A stretch of 64,000 nt of DNA, taken from positions 305,314,166-305,378,165 of the forward strand of contig CM077666.1 of NCBI GenBank assembly GCA_039707655.1, in the 5' to 3' direction. The notes below the pieces were generated by a model. It had not been told where the DNA came from and made no database searches. It was given only the letters and a program-made list of their open reading frames with translations. This document shows positions 34,300 to 47,034 of the stretch, one piece after another. The position numbers and the translations under genes are program-made. How positions within the stretch are numbered: the stretch's first letter is position 1; every line of letters starts with the position of its first letter. This DNA comes from Elymus sibiricus. Taxonomy: Eukaryota; Streptophyta; Magnoliopsida; Poales; Poaceae.

Positions 34300-34666
34300 G
34301 GTGAGGCGCACTCGGAGTCACCGATCTGAAAAGGACTGAACTCCAAAACCTTCTGAATGTTTTTCGGTTAGACCAACCCACTCTCATTCGGTCTCACCGA
34401 AACCATTTAGACTGATCAGATTTACTATCTCGATGCAACTGACATGAACTGTCTCGGAGCCACCGATACGCCTAACTGCAAGCAGTTGCTCGTCTCGGTG
34501 CCATCGATTCACTTCAAATCGGAGCCACCGACAGCCAGTGGGTATATATATCCAGCGGGTCCGTTCGATTGAAATTTCTCAAAACCCTTCGAACCCGCGC
34601 CCCACTGCTGCCGTCGCCAGGTCTCCGGACTGTCGCCTTTGCGTCCAGCACACCCTCGCCGTTGGA
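34300..34666 (+). promoter_or_regulatory. Internal promoter of element C, truncated at the duplication junction (copy 1)
   Basis: At least five TCGGTnnCACCGA-like motifs lie between 34307 and 34530, followed by a TATA box (TATATATA at 34543) and a GC-rich leader. In unit 2 the same sequence leads into ORF2. Here it is cut at 34666 and joined to host-flank sequence and a second 5' LTR. Confidence 0.6.
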
Positions 34667-34869
34667 TGTGTGAAATGACGGTAGGCATGCCAGCAGTCCG
34701 CTGCGCAGGCTCACCGGGAGGCGAGCCAGCCCTTTGACCGCCGCTCGCCTCGCTCCCACTGCTCCATGTTAATGGCGCGCCCGAGCCGCTGGTCGTAATA
34801 GGCGGCTGCACCCCCCGTCCACAGTGATCACCGCCGTCTGGAGTGTATGAGGATGCCGCTGAAGCGCAC
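34667..34869. repeat. Copied host flank (203 bp)
   Basis: Identical to 19274-19476, the GC-rich sequence left of element C. Its presence inside C shows that the duplication reached beyond the element. Confidence 0.93.
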
Positions 34870-36448
34870 TGAAAGCACATTTACTCCCTTGGTGGTTTTG
34901 GTAATTTGTAACAACATATATCTCATTGAACTAATAAACATTCAAGTGAAAGATTTCAGGAAGTTCAATGATTGGCATGGCAAGGACTAGGGAATGTGGA
35001 CCCCTCAAAATGCTAAGGACATACATTGGCAAAAGCTCAAGACTCTTCATTTTTGGTTTAGTGATCCAAGATCACATTGAGTCCATAGGAAAGCCAATAC
35101 TATTAAAAGGGGATGAGGTTTTGATAATGATCTATTTGCTCAAGTGCTTAGTAATATTGCTCCAAAACCCTCAGCCACTTTCTCCATCCAAACTTGTCCA
35201 AATTTCCAAAGTCTAACTCAGTTCCACCGAATCCTATTCATCCGGACCCACCGAGTTCATCAAGACAGTGCCACAAGCCAAACCCTAACAAATCGGATCC
35301 ACCGGTATGGATCTCGGTCCCACCGAGATGGCCTGGCCAACTCTCTGTCATCTGTTGCAATTATTTTGGTCTAACCGAGTTTGCAATCGGTGCCACCGAG
35401 ATGGCTTGACCAACATTCTGTTGCCTTGTTGCAATTATTTCGGTCTCACTGAGATGTTGCAATCGGTGCCACCGAAACGAGGTTTACCCTACCATTGTAC
35501 ATCGGTCGCTCCGAGTTGTTTCCATTCAGTAGCACCGAAACTTCAAAAGTTCACATCTTTTGCACAAGTCGGTCTCACCGAGATTTCCAGTCGGTGCCAC
35601 CGAGTTTGGTCAACAGTGTGTAATGGTTGGATTTCGTGTGGAGGCTATATATACCCCTCCACCACCCTCTTACCAAGTAAGAGAGCCATCAGAACGTGCC
35701 TACATTTCCACCATACATTTTCTGAGAGAGAACCACCTACTCATGTGTTGAGATCAAGTTATTCCAATCCTACCATTTGAACCTTGATTTCTGGCCTTCC
35801 CAAGTTGCTTTCCACTCAAATCCTTCTTCCACCAAATCCAAATCTGTGAGGGGTTGTTTGAGTGTTGGAGATACTATCACTTGAAGCACAAGAGCAAGGA
35901 GTTCATCATCAACACACCATCTATTACCTTTTGAAGAGTGGTGTCTCCTAGATTGGTTAGGTGTCACTTGGGAGCCTCCAAGATCGTGTGGAGTTGAACC
36001 AAGGAGTTTGTAAGGGCAAGGAGATTGCCTACTTCGTGAAGATCTACCCCGAGTGAGGCTAGTCCTTCTTGGACATAAGCCATGGTGGAATAGACAAGGT
36101 TGCTTCTTCGTGGACCCTTTGTGGGTGGAGCCCTCCGTGGACTCGCGCAACCGTTACCCTCCGTGGGTTGAAGTCTCCATCAACGTGGACGTACGATAGC
36201 ACCATCTATCAGAACCACGCCAAAAATCATCGTGTCTTCATTGCGTTTGAAATCTCTGATCCCCTCCTTTACTTACATGTGCAATGTTTTATTTTCCGCT
36301 GTTCTACTCTTAGAATGGCATGTGTAGGGTGTTACTTGACTTGATTTACTCGCTAAAATCTGCCCACAACTAAAATTGAGAAAAGGGATAGATTTTATTT
36401 GGTCAAGTAGTCTAATCACCCCCCTCTAGACATACTTTCGATCCTACA
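34870..36448 (+). repeat. LTR of element C (duplicated 5' LTR)
   Basis: Copy of 19477-21055 at offset 15393, with one substitution found by eye (36150). It makes three C LTRs in one element. Confidence 0.93.
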
Positions 36449-36501
36449 AGTGGGATCAGAGCTTTGGTCTCCATTGCATTGGTTTCACAACCTAGGAGAG
36501 T

Positions 36502-36828
36502 ATAGCGTCTAGTGAGGGTAACTATCACCGTAGAGGTCCATATTTTGATGGTACAAACTTTGCTAGTTGGAAGCATAAAATAAAAATGCATATTCTTGGT
36601 CATAACCCCGCCGTTTGGGCTGTTGTTCGTGTTGGCTTGCAAGGTGAATTCTTTGAGGATGGTAAGGAACCGGATCGTGAAGCAACCGTGGAAGAATTGA
36701 AGATGTTGCAATACAATGCTCAAGCTTGCGACATTCTCTTCAACGGTTTGTGCCCCGAGGAGTTCAACAAGATCAGCCGCCTCGAGAATGCAAAGGAAAT
36801 TTGGGATACTTTGGTTGATATGCACAAG
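36502..36828 (+). pseudogene. gag of element C, 5' part (copy 2)
   Basis: Duplicate of 21109-21435, with the same ATA in place of the start codon and the same interruption by element D. Confidence 0.85.
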
Positions 36829-39800
36829 TGTAACATCCCAAAATTCTAAATTTTGGAATGTTATATTAATTAAATAAATATTGATTGTTTGTTCGATTGA
36901 TTGATTGAAAGTGAGTGAAATTTGAAACTTTTTGAAATTTTAATGAGAGGGAATAAAATGACTTTCCCAAAACGTTCTCTTTGCATTTTGATCCATGGGA
37001 ATTCAAATTCATTTAATCACAAAACCCTAGAGTGAAGATGATATGACTTCTTCCATTTAAAGAAATGAAAAAGGGAATTTGAAAATGATTTGAATTCCAT
37101 TTGAAATATTTTCCAACTAGAGACTTCATGCCACTCAAGGACTTTTCAAGAGGGAAGATAATATGACATTTTCAATTACCGGAAATAGAGTGGGAAGTAA
37201 AAGGCCATCTCAAAATGGCATTTGAACTTGAAAGTTTCATTTGAATTCATTTAAAAATGGCATTTGAATTTTATTAAAAAATACCTGACAAAAATACTTT
37301 GATCGAAAAGTATGAGAGGAGGTGACATGACCCTCCAAAAAGTCAGAAGAAATAAATGCCAAATTATTTGAAAGTAAAATTAGATTTTATTTGAATTTTC
37401 AAAAAAATGATTTTTATAAAGTATTTTATTTTGCCTCTTGACAATAGTTCATATTTTATGATTTATTCTCCTGATCATTTTTATATATAATATGTATATA
37501 TTTTGTTTTGTTTTTATTTCTTTTTCTGTCTTTTTCCTTCTGTTGTTTTCAAAATGAAAAAAAAAACGTGTGCACGTACAGCCCACGCAGGCTCAGCCAT
37601 CTTCACATCGTCTTCAACCTTCAGTACACACGCACACACGTACAGAGGTAGCACCTCCCCCACGCCTCACCCTCTTCCCTCGGTCCCCCTCGCCCAAAAT
37701 CTCACCGAATGGATCCCCCCTCCCCCCCTACACCTCCTTCTCCGCAATAAAGAGGCCATTAATGCCCCAGATTTTGCTCGCCGGAGATCCGGCCTTGCCA
37801 TTTTTTTCTCGCCATGGACGCACGCACCTGGACACCCCTTCGCCCTATAAATACCCCCTCATGTTTCTCTCTCTCCCCTCTCCCAAAGCCCTCTCCTATG
37901 GGAGCTTATCCCCCTCCCTATCCCGCATAATTGCTCGTCGGAGTTCGTAAACTCCGGCGGCTTCTCCACCGCTGTCCGAGGTTCGGTTGGCCCTGCCTCG
38001 GCCTCCCCTGAGGTTGCTGTGATCTCCTCTCCACCGTTCCGTGCTCTCCTTCCTCACAAGCCCCCGCAACATCGGATCCGATCTTCTTCCCCAACTCCGG
38101 CGACTACTCCGGTGAGATCCAAGAAATCCCGTATTTCATTTTTTTCAGAAAAGTAGCAATCTTAGAAAAATCATATCTATTAGTTTACTTATCCAAATTG
38201 AGTGATTCTTTTTGATATAGATTCAAAAATTCATGAAGTTTCTGTTGGTGCTCTTGGATGTCAAATTTGAGTAATTTAATTTTGAATTTGCTAAATTTTG
38301 TTCAAATCACTAATTTGGCCATATCTTGAGTTTTATAAAATATTTTTGAGTGATTCTTTTTGCAACTGTTTTCTTATTGTTTGGCCTATCCAATAGCATG
38401 TAGTGAATTATTTTTTTGTTTTATTTAAATTAGTTTTTTAGCCAAAACAGTACTGTTTTACTTATATAGTTGTTTTTGTCATTAAATTATTATTTTTAAT
38501 TATTTTTAGTTAGTTATTTTTGTAGATTGTTACATGTGGTTATATGCTTCTGTTATACTACAGTAGATAAAATTTTATAATTAATTATTATTATGTAGTT
38601 ACTGTTTTTGTATTTTGATTGCTTAGCTCATAATTATAGTTAATAGAATTAGTTTTATTAGTTTCAAAAGTAATTCTTTTTGCCTCTTTATTATAATAGG
38701 TTGTTGTTTCTGTTAAGTAGCACTAAATTAGTTTTTGTAATTATTTAGTATTGTTTTAGTGTATACTTGGTTGTTATAACAGTTTTAGTGTTAACTAGAT
38801 AGTTATAATAGCTTTTAAATTAGTTCTTTTTGCTAGTTAAGAATTTAGTAAATTATTTTATGTTGTTTTATTAAAATTGTATTTTCTTTACTGTTGATTA
38901 GTTATTTAGATTATTTTAGTGCTGCCATGTGAGTTATTGATTGTCATTGTGTGAGTTGGGTTCTCACTAGTTTTTCTTTGAAGTTTTCTTGGATTTTTAT
39001 TTGGTTTTCTTTGATTTCATTATTGTTTTCTTTGTTGATTTTTGATTGTTATTTTGATTGTTAGTATTGATTGCTAGAGTGATTGCTTATGTGAATGCAA
39101 TATTGGCTATATAGATTTTCATCGGAGAGTGACGAATAGTCTATCAAGTTTTCTGAGAGCGATATTATCTTCATCAACTTACCAGGCAAGTTCACTTTGA
39201 CCATATTATTGTACCTATGTTTCAATTGCATTTAGTGTCACCTTTTTCAACATTTTCCTCTAGTAGTATATTGAATCTTGTAGTTGGGTAGAAGCATGAG
39301 GTAGGAACCCACACCCCTGATACTAAACCCCGGGAACATTATTTATTTTAAAGCTACGCTATAGTAGACGGGGATTGGTTTGAGTGCTCGTGAGTGGTGT
39401 GAGAAGGAGGACTTTACGTCAATGAAGACAACTTCAAGATGGCAACTTCAAGGCCTGCATCTACAAGACCTCAAGACTTCAAGACTCGAGACAAGAATTC
39501 AATATACCTCTGGGTGGAGGATGGTTTAGACGGGCATCGTGGGAAAAACCCAGTGGATGACCCGGTTCGACGGGCATCGTGGGAAAACCCAGTGGATACC
39601 CCGGGATGCATCGTGGGGAAACCCAGTGGATGACATCTTGTGGAAAGCTTCACCCAGGCTCAAAGAGACGGAAGAATACTTCATGCCCGGAAGCTTACCT
39701 GTGCAGCCACAAGTCATTATGGGCTCTGGCTTGGTTGATCTTAGTTGTGACTCTGGCGGGGCAGTTGCTAGAAGATGTAGTCGACGGTAGGATTGGATGG

Positions 39801-40538
39801 GCACTGTCCGTGGTCAGGGAAACACCTCTAAAAGACCATGTTTCATTCGTCCTGTTCTCAAACACCGGCAGTGCAAGGACATAAAAGGAGGGAACGATTC
39901 TTGTGGGTAAAGTGCACAACACTCTGCAGAGTTAAAACCTAATCGATTAGCCGTGTCCCCGGTTACGGACAATTTGAGCCTCTGGACTTGGATCTATCTC
40001 TGAACTCTCAACACCGGACTGATAACTAATTGTGGGCAACTTATGATACTTTTGGGCTATGAGACATCGGTTGGCGGAACCATGTCATAGTAGATACCTC
40101 CGTAGTAAAGACTCCTGATTATTCCTTTGTTGTAGGGAAAATAAAATCTACTTTTATGCAAAAACTCAGACACAGAGCCTCAAAGCCATATTGCATATAG
40201 AATAGTCTTTATCATCTGCTTCATATTGTGATCTTGCCGGTACATTCAATGTACCGACCTACACGGCTGCAACGTATCATGTTATAGGTATTTCTACGAC
40301 GAGTAAGAGTACGATTTAGGGTTACGGTCTACACTCAACTTGCCGTTGGCATTGATCGGACTCCACACCCTTATTGATTGTTTCCGCTGTGATATACAAG
40401 GTATACCCTGGATCTACGGTATTTTATTTTACATGTGATGTTATGGTATTTCATCGAAGTACTGTGTGTGCCAGCATACTAATCCAGGGATGGCACAGAA
40501 AGCATAGAGACTTGACCGTATTGGGTCGGGTCGCTACA
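36829..40538 (+). repeat. 5' LTR of element D (copy 2)
   Basis: Duplicate of 21436-25145; no difference was noticed. TATA box near 37845 and minisatellite near 39528-39633. Confidence 0.9.
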
Positions 40539-41017
40539 GAGATGGTATCAGAGCACATGCTAACTGTAGGACATGACCCTAGAAACTGGATAGCCCTAGG
40601 ACAGGATATCTCTAAAACTATATTTTCAAAAGGATCTTTACTTCTCATCTTTTCTGATTTTATCAAATAGTCCCTCTCACCTCAAATAGATAGAATATAC
40701 CCCTTTCCCCTTTGACCACACGGAGAATCAACTAAGGACCACCTCAGAGTACAAGGATTGTAGCTACAAGAATTGAAGACTCCGAAGACTCGAAAAATTT
40801 GAAGACCTTGAAGAATTCCAAAATTTATCTGACCTTTAGAAGACCAAACCCCTGTTGTATACTCACGTTAGATACGATGATTTGTGAGCTGTCATTTGTG
40901 TGTGTTTTCCGACAGCCACAAATAAAACCTATTTTTCAAAACTATTTTGTTTGTATTGTGTGTATCTCTCTATCCCTCTCTCGTATCTCATCCCAAAAAC
41001 CCTTTGACCCAATAGAT

Positions 41018-41679
41018 ATGAATGAAGAAGGACTTGTATTCTATGGACCGATGACTCAGCCGGAGGCAGAGCTATGGATTCAGAACATGGAAACCACTTC
41101 GGGAAAAATTTGATTGCAAGGAAGTGTGAGGTTCAATACGCTCTTCAGTACTTTACAAAAAGTGCTGCAACCTGGTGGGAAATGCACCAAGCCATACAAG
41201 GGTGTAATAGAGCAAAAACTTGGGAGGAATTCAAGGAGACTCTATTAAGATCCCGTCTTATCCGGAAGAACGGTGATAAACCGATGAAGAAACTTTGTGC
41301 CTGCAAGATATGCGGAGAAATAGGACACACCCAGGAAGAACACAAGGATGGATGCCCACATTGTGAAGAAAATCACCTAGAGGAAGAATGCCCATGTAGA
41401 CTGGTGACATGTTTCCTGTGTGAAGGAACTACTCATTACCCGGCTCAATGCCAAATGTACCCCAAGGTACAAGAAATCATCAAGCAACAGAAGGAAGCCT
41501 TCAAGGAAAATTTAGGAGAACCTGTGATGAAGGAAGATGTTGAAGACCCTGATGGAGAAGGCCTAACCAGATTTTATGTGGAGAAGAAGGACATTTCTCA
41601 CAGGATTGTACGAAGGAAAGAAAAGAGTATCTGGGAAACTTCCCGACAGAAAAAGTGGAGTTTGATCCATAGAAAATAA
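41018..41679 (+). pseudogene. gag-like gene of element D (copy 2)
   Basis: Duplicate of 25625-26286, with the same frame change and the same cysteine clusters. Confidence 0.7.
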
Positions 41680-43025
41680 AAGAAATGATCGGAACAAAGA
41701 AGCCCAGGAAGAGAAAACAAAGACATCGTCAGAACAACCAAATTTCTGCAAAGAAGGATCTGAGTCAGATCATGTGTTTCTGGTGCAAGAATTTAGTCCA
41801 CTACGCCGATAAATGTCCAGACAAGGAGAAAGCTGGAGCTGAGTAGTTGAAATTTTTGATATCAGTAATAAGTGTAATAGGAAACCCTTTTATAAGAATG
41901 AGGAGTTGAGTTATGTAATGGAAGTCTCGGAGATTGTAATGATTCAGAAATAAATAAAGTTAATGTATCTGGATTCTCCTATGATGGAATGTCATGAGTG
42001 TTTTCCCATATTTTGACCATTTTCGAGGATATGAGAAATATGGTCTATGGAGGGATTTGTGCCTTACGATTTAAGGATGGTAATGCCCTGAGTGAACACA
42101 AACCAATGGAAAGGAAAATGCATTCCACCAGTGGAGTTTGGACAAAATAAGTTGGAGTTTTATTTTCGTTATGATGGTTATCCCAAGAGTATGAAGGAAT
42201 GAAGTATTATTGGATTTAAAGGAGTAACTCCAAGGATGAGTTAAATCTGTACAAGTATTGAAGTGAGCCCACATGCCTAGGAATTAAAAAAGGATTTGGA
42301 AGAAGCTGCGATTTCATCAGCAAACATTTCATAGGAGGATATGCAAAAAAACCCGAGAGTTGTGAAGAAAACGATAGATGTTTTGTTCAGCTTGCAGAAT
42401 CAATGGATTTATCCGAACTTAGTTCGTCGACAAGAGGAATTCTGCAATGCTTGAGAGAATGCCCGAGTGATAGAAATGCGAGATTCGCTAAACCTTATAC
42501 AGGGTAATGATTTGGGTGCGGAATGGATTGATCACCATACCGACTTACTCTTATCATTCGCTTTGATATTTGGAATGGTAAATCTAGAGTGACTTACCCA
42601 TAGTAGAGAGACGACGATCATTGAAAACCTTGTTTAAGCCTTAGAATGGTATGTTAAGAAGCCCTTGTACAAGGCAGTTCTTGCCAAACGTAGGCTATAC
42701 GGTGAGATTCAACCTAGACCATTTCCTGCAGAAGAAACCACAAATTGTAGACCACCATGAGATTTTCGACAGTTGTTTAGTATTGGCGTCATACCTGTCA
42801 AGCCCCGGAAGAACTTATGAAAGGACTCAAGATTTTGTGAGAAGACAGATTTTGTCAAGGAAAGAAGTACCTGAGTTTTGATGGACCCATGACTTTGATT
42901 TTAAGTGTGGTAGCACCCCAGACCTTTTCGATCAATGGATTTGCTAGAAGACCCCCAAACCCTAACCTTTTGTTGCTAGCCTCTCCGAATCTCGGGGACG
43001 AGATTCATTTTAAGTGTGGTAGGTT
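41680..43025 (+). other. Decayed internal region of D (copy 2)
   Basis: Duplicate of 26287-27632, with one substitution (42129). No intact gene. Confidence 0.6.
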
Positions 43026-46000
43026 TGTAACATCCCAAAATTCTAAATTTTGGAATGTTATATTAATTAAATAAATATTGATTGTTTGTTTGATTGATTG
43101 ATTGAAAGTGAGTGAAATTTGAAACTTTTTGAAATTTTAATGAGAGGGAATAATAGGACTTTCCCAAAACTTTCTCTTTGCATTTTGATCCATGGGAATT
43201 CAAATTCATTTAATCACAAAACCCTAGAGTGAAGATGATATGACTTCTTCCATTTAAAGAAATGAAAAAGGGAATTTGAAAATGATTTGAATTCCATTTG
43301 AAATATTTTCCAACTAGAGACTTCATGCCACTCAAGGACTTTTCAAGAGGGAAGATAATATGACTTTTTCAATTACCGGAAATAGAGTGGGAAGTAAAAG
43401 GCCATCTCAAAATGGCATTTGAACTTGAAAGTTTCATTTGAATTCATTTAAAAATGGCATTTGAATTTTATTCAAAAATACCTGACAAAAATACTTTGAT
43501 CAAAAAGTATGAGAGGAGGTGACATGACCCTCCAAAAAGTCAGAAGAAATAAATGCCAAAATATTTGAAAGTCAAATTAGATTTTATTTGAATTTAAAAA
43601 AAATGATTTTTATAAAGTATTTTATTTTGCCTCTTGATAATAGTTCATATTTTATGATTTATTCTCCTGATCATTTTTATATATAATATGTATATATTTT
43701 GTTTTGTTTTTATTTCTTTTTCTGTCTTTTTCGTTCTGTTGTTTTCAAAATGGAAAAAAAAACGTGTGCACGTACAGCCCACGCAGGCCCAGCCATCTTC
43801 ACATCGTCTTCAACCTTGAGTACACACGCACGCACGTACAGAGGTAGCACCTCCCCCACGCCCCACCCTCTTCCCTCGGTCCCCCTCGCCCAAAATCTCA
43901 CTGAATGGACCCCCCTCCTTCCCCTACACCTTCTTCTCCACAATAAAGAGGCCATTAATGCCCCAGATTTTGCTCGTCGGAGATCCGGCCTTGCCATTTT
44001 TTTCTCGCCATGGACGCACGCACCTGGACACCCCTTCGCCCTATAAATACCTCCCTCATGTTGCCCTCTCTCCCCTATCCCAAAGCCCTCTCCTATGGGA
44101 GCTTATCCCCCTCCCTATCCCGCATAATTGCTCGTCGGAGTTCGTAAACTCCGGTGGCTTGTCCACCGCTGTCCGAGGTTCGGCTGGCCCTGTCTCGATC
44201 TCCCCTGAGGTTGCTGTGATCTCCTCTCCACCTTTCCGTGCTCTCCTTCCTCAGGAGCCCCCGCAACATCGGATCTGATCTTCTTCCCCAACTCCGGCGA
44301 CTACTCCGGTGAGATCCAAGAAATCCCGTATTTCATTTTTTTCAGAAAAGTAGCAATCTTAGAAAAATCATATATATTAGTATACTAATCCAAATTGAGT
44401 GATTCATTTTGCTATAGATTCAAAATTTCATGAAGTTTCTTTTGGTGCTCTTGGATGTCAAATTTGAGTACTTTAATTTTGAATTTGCTGAATTTTGTTT
44501 AAATCACTAATTTGGCCATATCTTGAGTTTTATAAAATATTTTTGAGTGATTCTTTTTGCCACTGTTTTATTATTGTTTGGCCTATCCATTAGAATGTAG
44601 TGAATTATTTTTAGTTTTATTTAAATTAGGTTTTTAGCCAAAACAGTACTGTTTTGCTTATATAGTTGTTTTAGTCATTAAATTATTATTTTTAATTATT
44701 TTTAGTTAGTTCTTTTTGTAGATTGTTACATGTGGTTATATGCTTCTGTTAGACTACAGTAGATAAAATTTTATAATTAATTATTATTATGTAGCTACTA
44801 TTTTTTTATTTTGATTGCTTAGCTCATAATTATAGTTAATAGAATTAGTTTAATTAGTTTCAAAAGTAATTCTTTTTGCCTCTTTATTATAATAGGTTGT
44901 TGTTTCTGTTAAGTAGCACTAAATTAGTTTTTGTTATTATTTAGTATTGTTTTAGTGTATACTTGGTTGTTATAACAGTTTTAGTGTTAACTAGATAGTT
45001 ATAATAGCTTTTAAATTAGTTCTTTTTGCTAGTTAATAATTTAGTAAATTATTTTCTGTTGTTTTATTAAAATTGTATTTTTTTACTGTTGATTAGTTAT
45101 TTAGATTATTTTAGTGCTGCCATGTGAGTTATTGATTGTCATTGTGTGAGTTGGGTTCTCACTAGTTTTTCTTTGAAGGTTTCTTGGATTTTTTTTTTGG
45201 TTTTCTTTGATTTCATTATTGTTTTCTTTGTTGATTTTTGATTGTTATTTTTATTTTTAGTATTGATTGCTAGAGTGATTGCTTATGTGAATGCAATATT
45301 GGCTATATAGATTTTCATCAGAGAGTGACGAATAGTCGATCAAGTTTTCTGAGAGCGATATTATCTTCATCAACTTACCAAGCAAGTTCACTTTGACCAT
45401 ATTGTTGTACCTATGTTTTAATTGCATTTAGTGTCACCTTTTTCAACATTTTCCTCTAGTAGTATATTGAATCTTGTAGTTTGGTAGAAGCATGAGGTAG
45501 GAACCCACACCCCTGATACTAAACCCCGGGAACGTTATTTATTTTAAAGCTACGCTATAGTAGACGGGGATTGGTTTGAGTGCTCGTGAGTGGTTTGAGA
45601 AGGAGGACTTTACGTCAATGAAGACAACTTCAAGATGGCAACTTCAAGGCCTGCATCTACAAGACCTCAAGACTTCAAGACTCGAGACAAGAATTCAATA
45701 TACCTCTGGGTGGAGGATGGTTTAGACGGGCATCGTGGGAAAAACCCAGTGGATGACCCGGTTCGACGGGCATCGTGGGAAAACCCAGTGGATACCCCGG
45801 GATGCATCGTGGGGAAACCCAGTGGATGACATCTTGCGGAAAGCTTCACCCAGGCTCAAAGAGAGGGAAGAATACTTCATGCCCGGAAGCTTACCTATGC
45901 AGCCACAAGTCATTATGGGCTCTGGCTTGGTTGATCTTAGTTGTGACTCTGGCGGGGCAGTCGCTAGCAGATGTAGTAGACGGTAGGATTGGATGGGCAC

Positions 46001-47029
46001 TGTCCGTGGTCAGGGAAACACCTCTGAAAGACCATGTTTCGTTCGTCTTGTTCTCAAACACCGGCAGTGCGAGGACATAAAAGGAGGGAACGATTCTTAT
46101 GGGTAAAGTGCACAACACTCTGCAGAGTTAAAACCTAATCGATTAGCCGTGTCCCCGGTTATGGACAATTTGAAGCTCTGGACTTGGATCTATCTCTGAA
46201 CTCTTAACACTGGACTGATAACTAATTGTGGGCAACTTATGATACTTTTGGTCTATGAGACATCGGTTGGCGGAACCATGTCATAGTAGATACCTCCGTA
46301 GTAATGACTCCTGATTATTCCTTTGTTGTAGGGAAAATAAAATCAGCTTTTATGCAAAAACTCAGACACAGAGCCTCAAAGCCATATTGCATATAGAATA
46401 GTCTTTATCATCTGCTTCATATTGTGATCTTGCCGGTACATTCAATGTACTGACCTACACGGCTGCAACGTATCATGTTGCAGGTATTTCTACGACGAGT
46501 AAGAGTACAATTTAGGGTTACGGTCTACACTCAACTTGCCGTTGGCGTTGATCGGACTCCACACTCTTATTGATTGTTTCCGCTGTGATATACTCCCTCC
46601 GTTCCTCTATATAAGGTGTATTTTTTTTTGATAAAATTCCAGAATGTAAGGTGCATTTCTTCTGATTTCCCATAATTCCCTTGTTAGCCCTCTAAAAAAA
46701 AGGAAAGTATCTCTTTTCTGATTGTCTGTATCCCTCTTATAGCAAAAGAAGGAAATGGACTAATTGATTCACTTTCCACTAACCAACAAATTTGCCGAGG
46801 GTAATTTAGTATTAACATGTCTATAATTATGTGTCTTGGTCACCGTGCCGGAAATAATACACCTTACATAAAGGAACGGAGGGAGTATAAGGTATACCCT
46901 GGATCTACGGTATTTTATTTTACATGTGATGTTATGGTATTTCATCGAAGTACTGTGTGTGCTAGCATACTGATCCAGGGATGGCACAGAAAGCATAGAG
47001 ACTTGAACGTATTGGGTCGGGTCGCTACA
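43026..47029 (+). repeat. 3' LTR of element D (copy 2)
   Basis: Duplicate of 27633-31635. Four of the six differences between the two units fall here, including the 1-bp T-run difference near 45190. Confidence 0.92.
46593..46885. mobile_element. Stowaway MITE (copy 2)
   Basis: Duplicate of 31199-31491, with the same flanking TA dinucleotides. Confidence 0.95.
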
Positions 47030-47034
47030 ACGAG

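Larger units (their letters stand above)
19274..34666. repeat. Tandem segmental duplication, unit 1 (15,393 bp)
   Basis: Every position matches unit 2 at a constant offset of +15393, then +15394 after a 1-bp T-run difference near 29800. It holds 203 bp of host sequence, the 5' LTR of C, the first part of gag, all of element D, the rest of gag and the ORF2 promoter. Six differences were found by eye: 20757, 26736, 28782, the T run, 29926 and 30375. All five substitutions are transitions. Confidence 0.95.
36829..47029 (+). mobile_element. LTR retrotransposon D (copy 2)
   Basis: Duplicate of 21436-31635, with LTRs 36829-40538 and 43026-47029. The flanking ACAAG/ACGAG pair (36824-36828 and 47030-47034) is inherited, so this copy came by duplication and not by a second insertion. 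Confidence 0.92.

Noticed and set aside
36829..47029. Element D copy 2 as an independent insertion
   Set aside because: It has the same position in gag, the same mutated target duplication and the same MITE as copy 1, so it is part of the 15.4-kb duplication.
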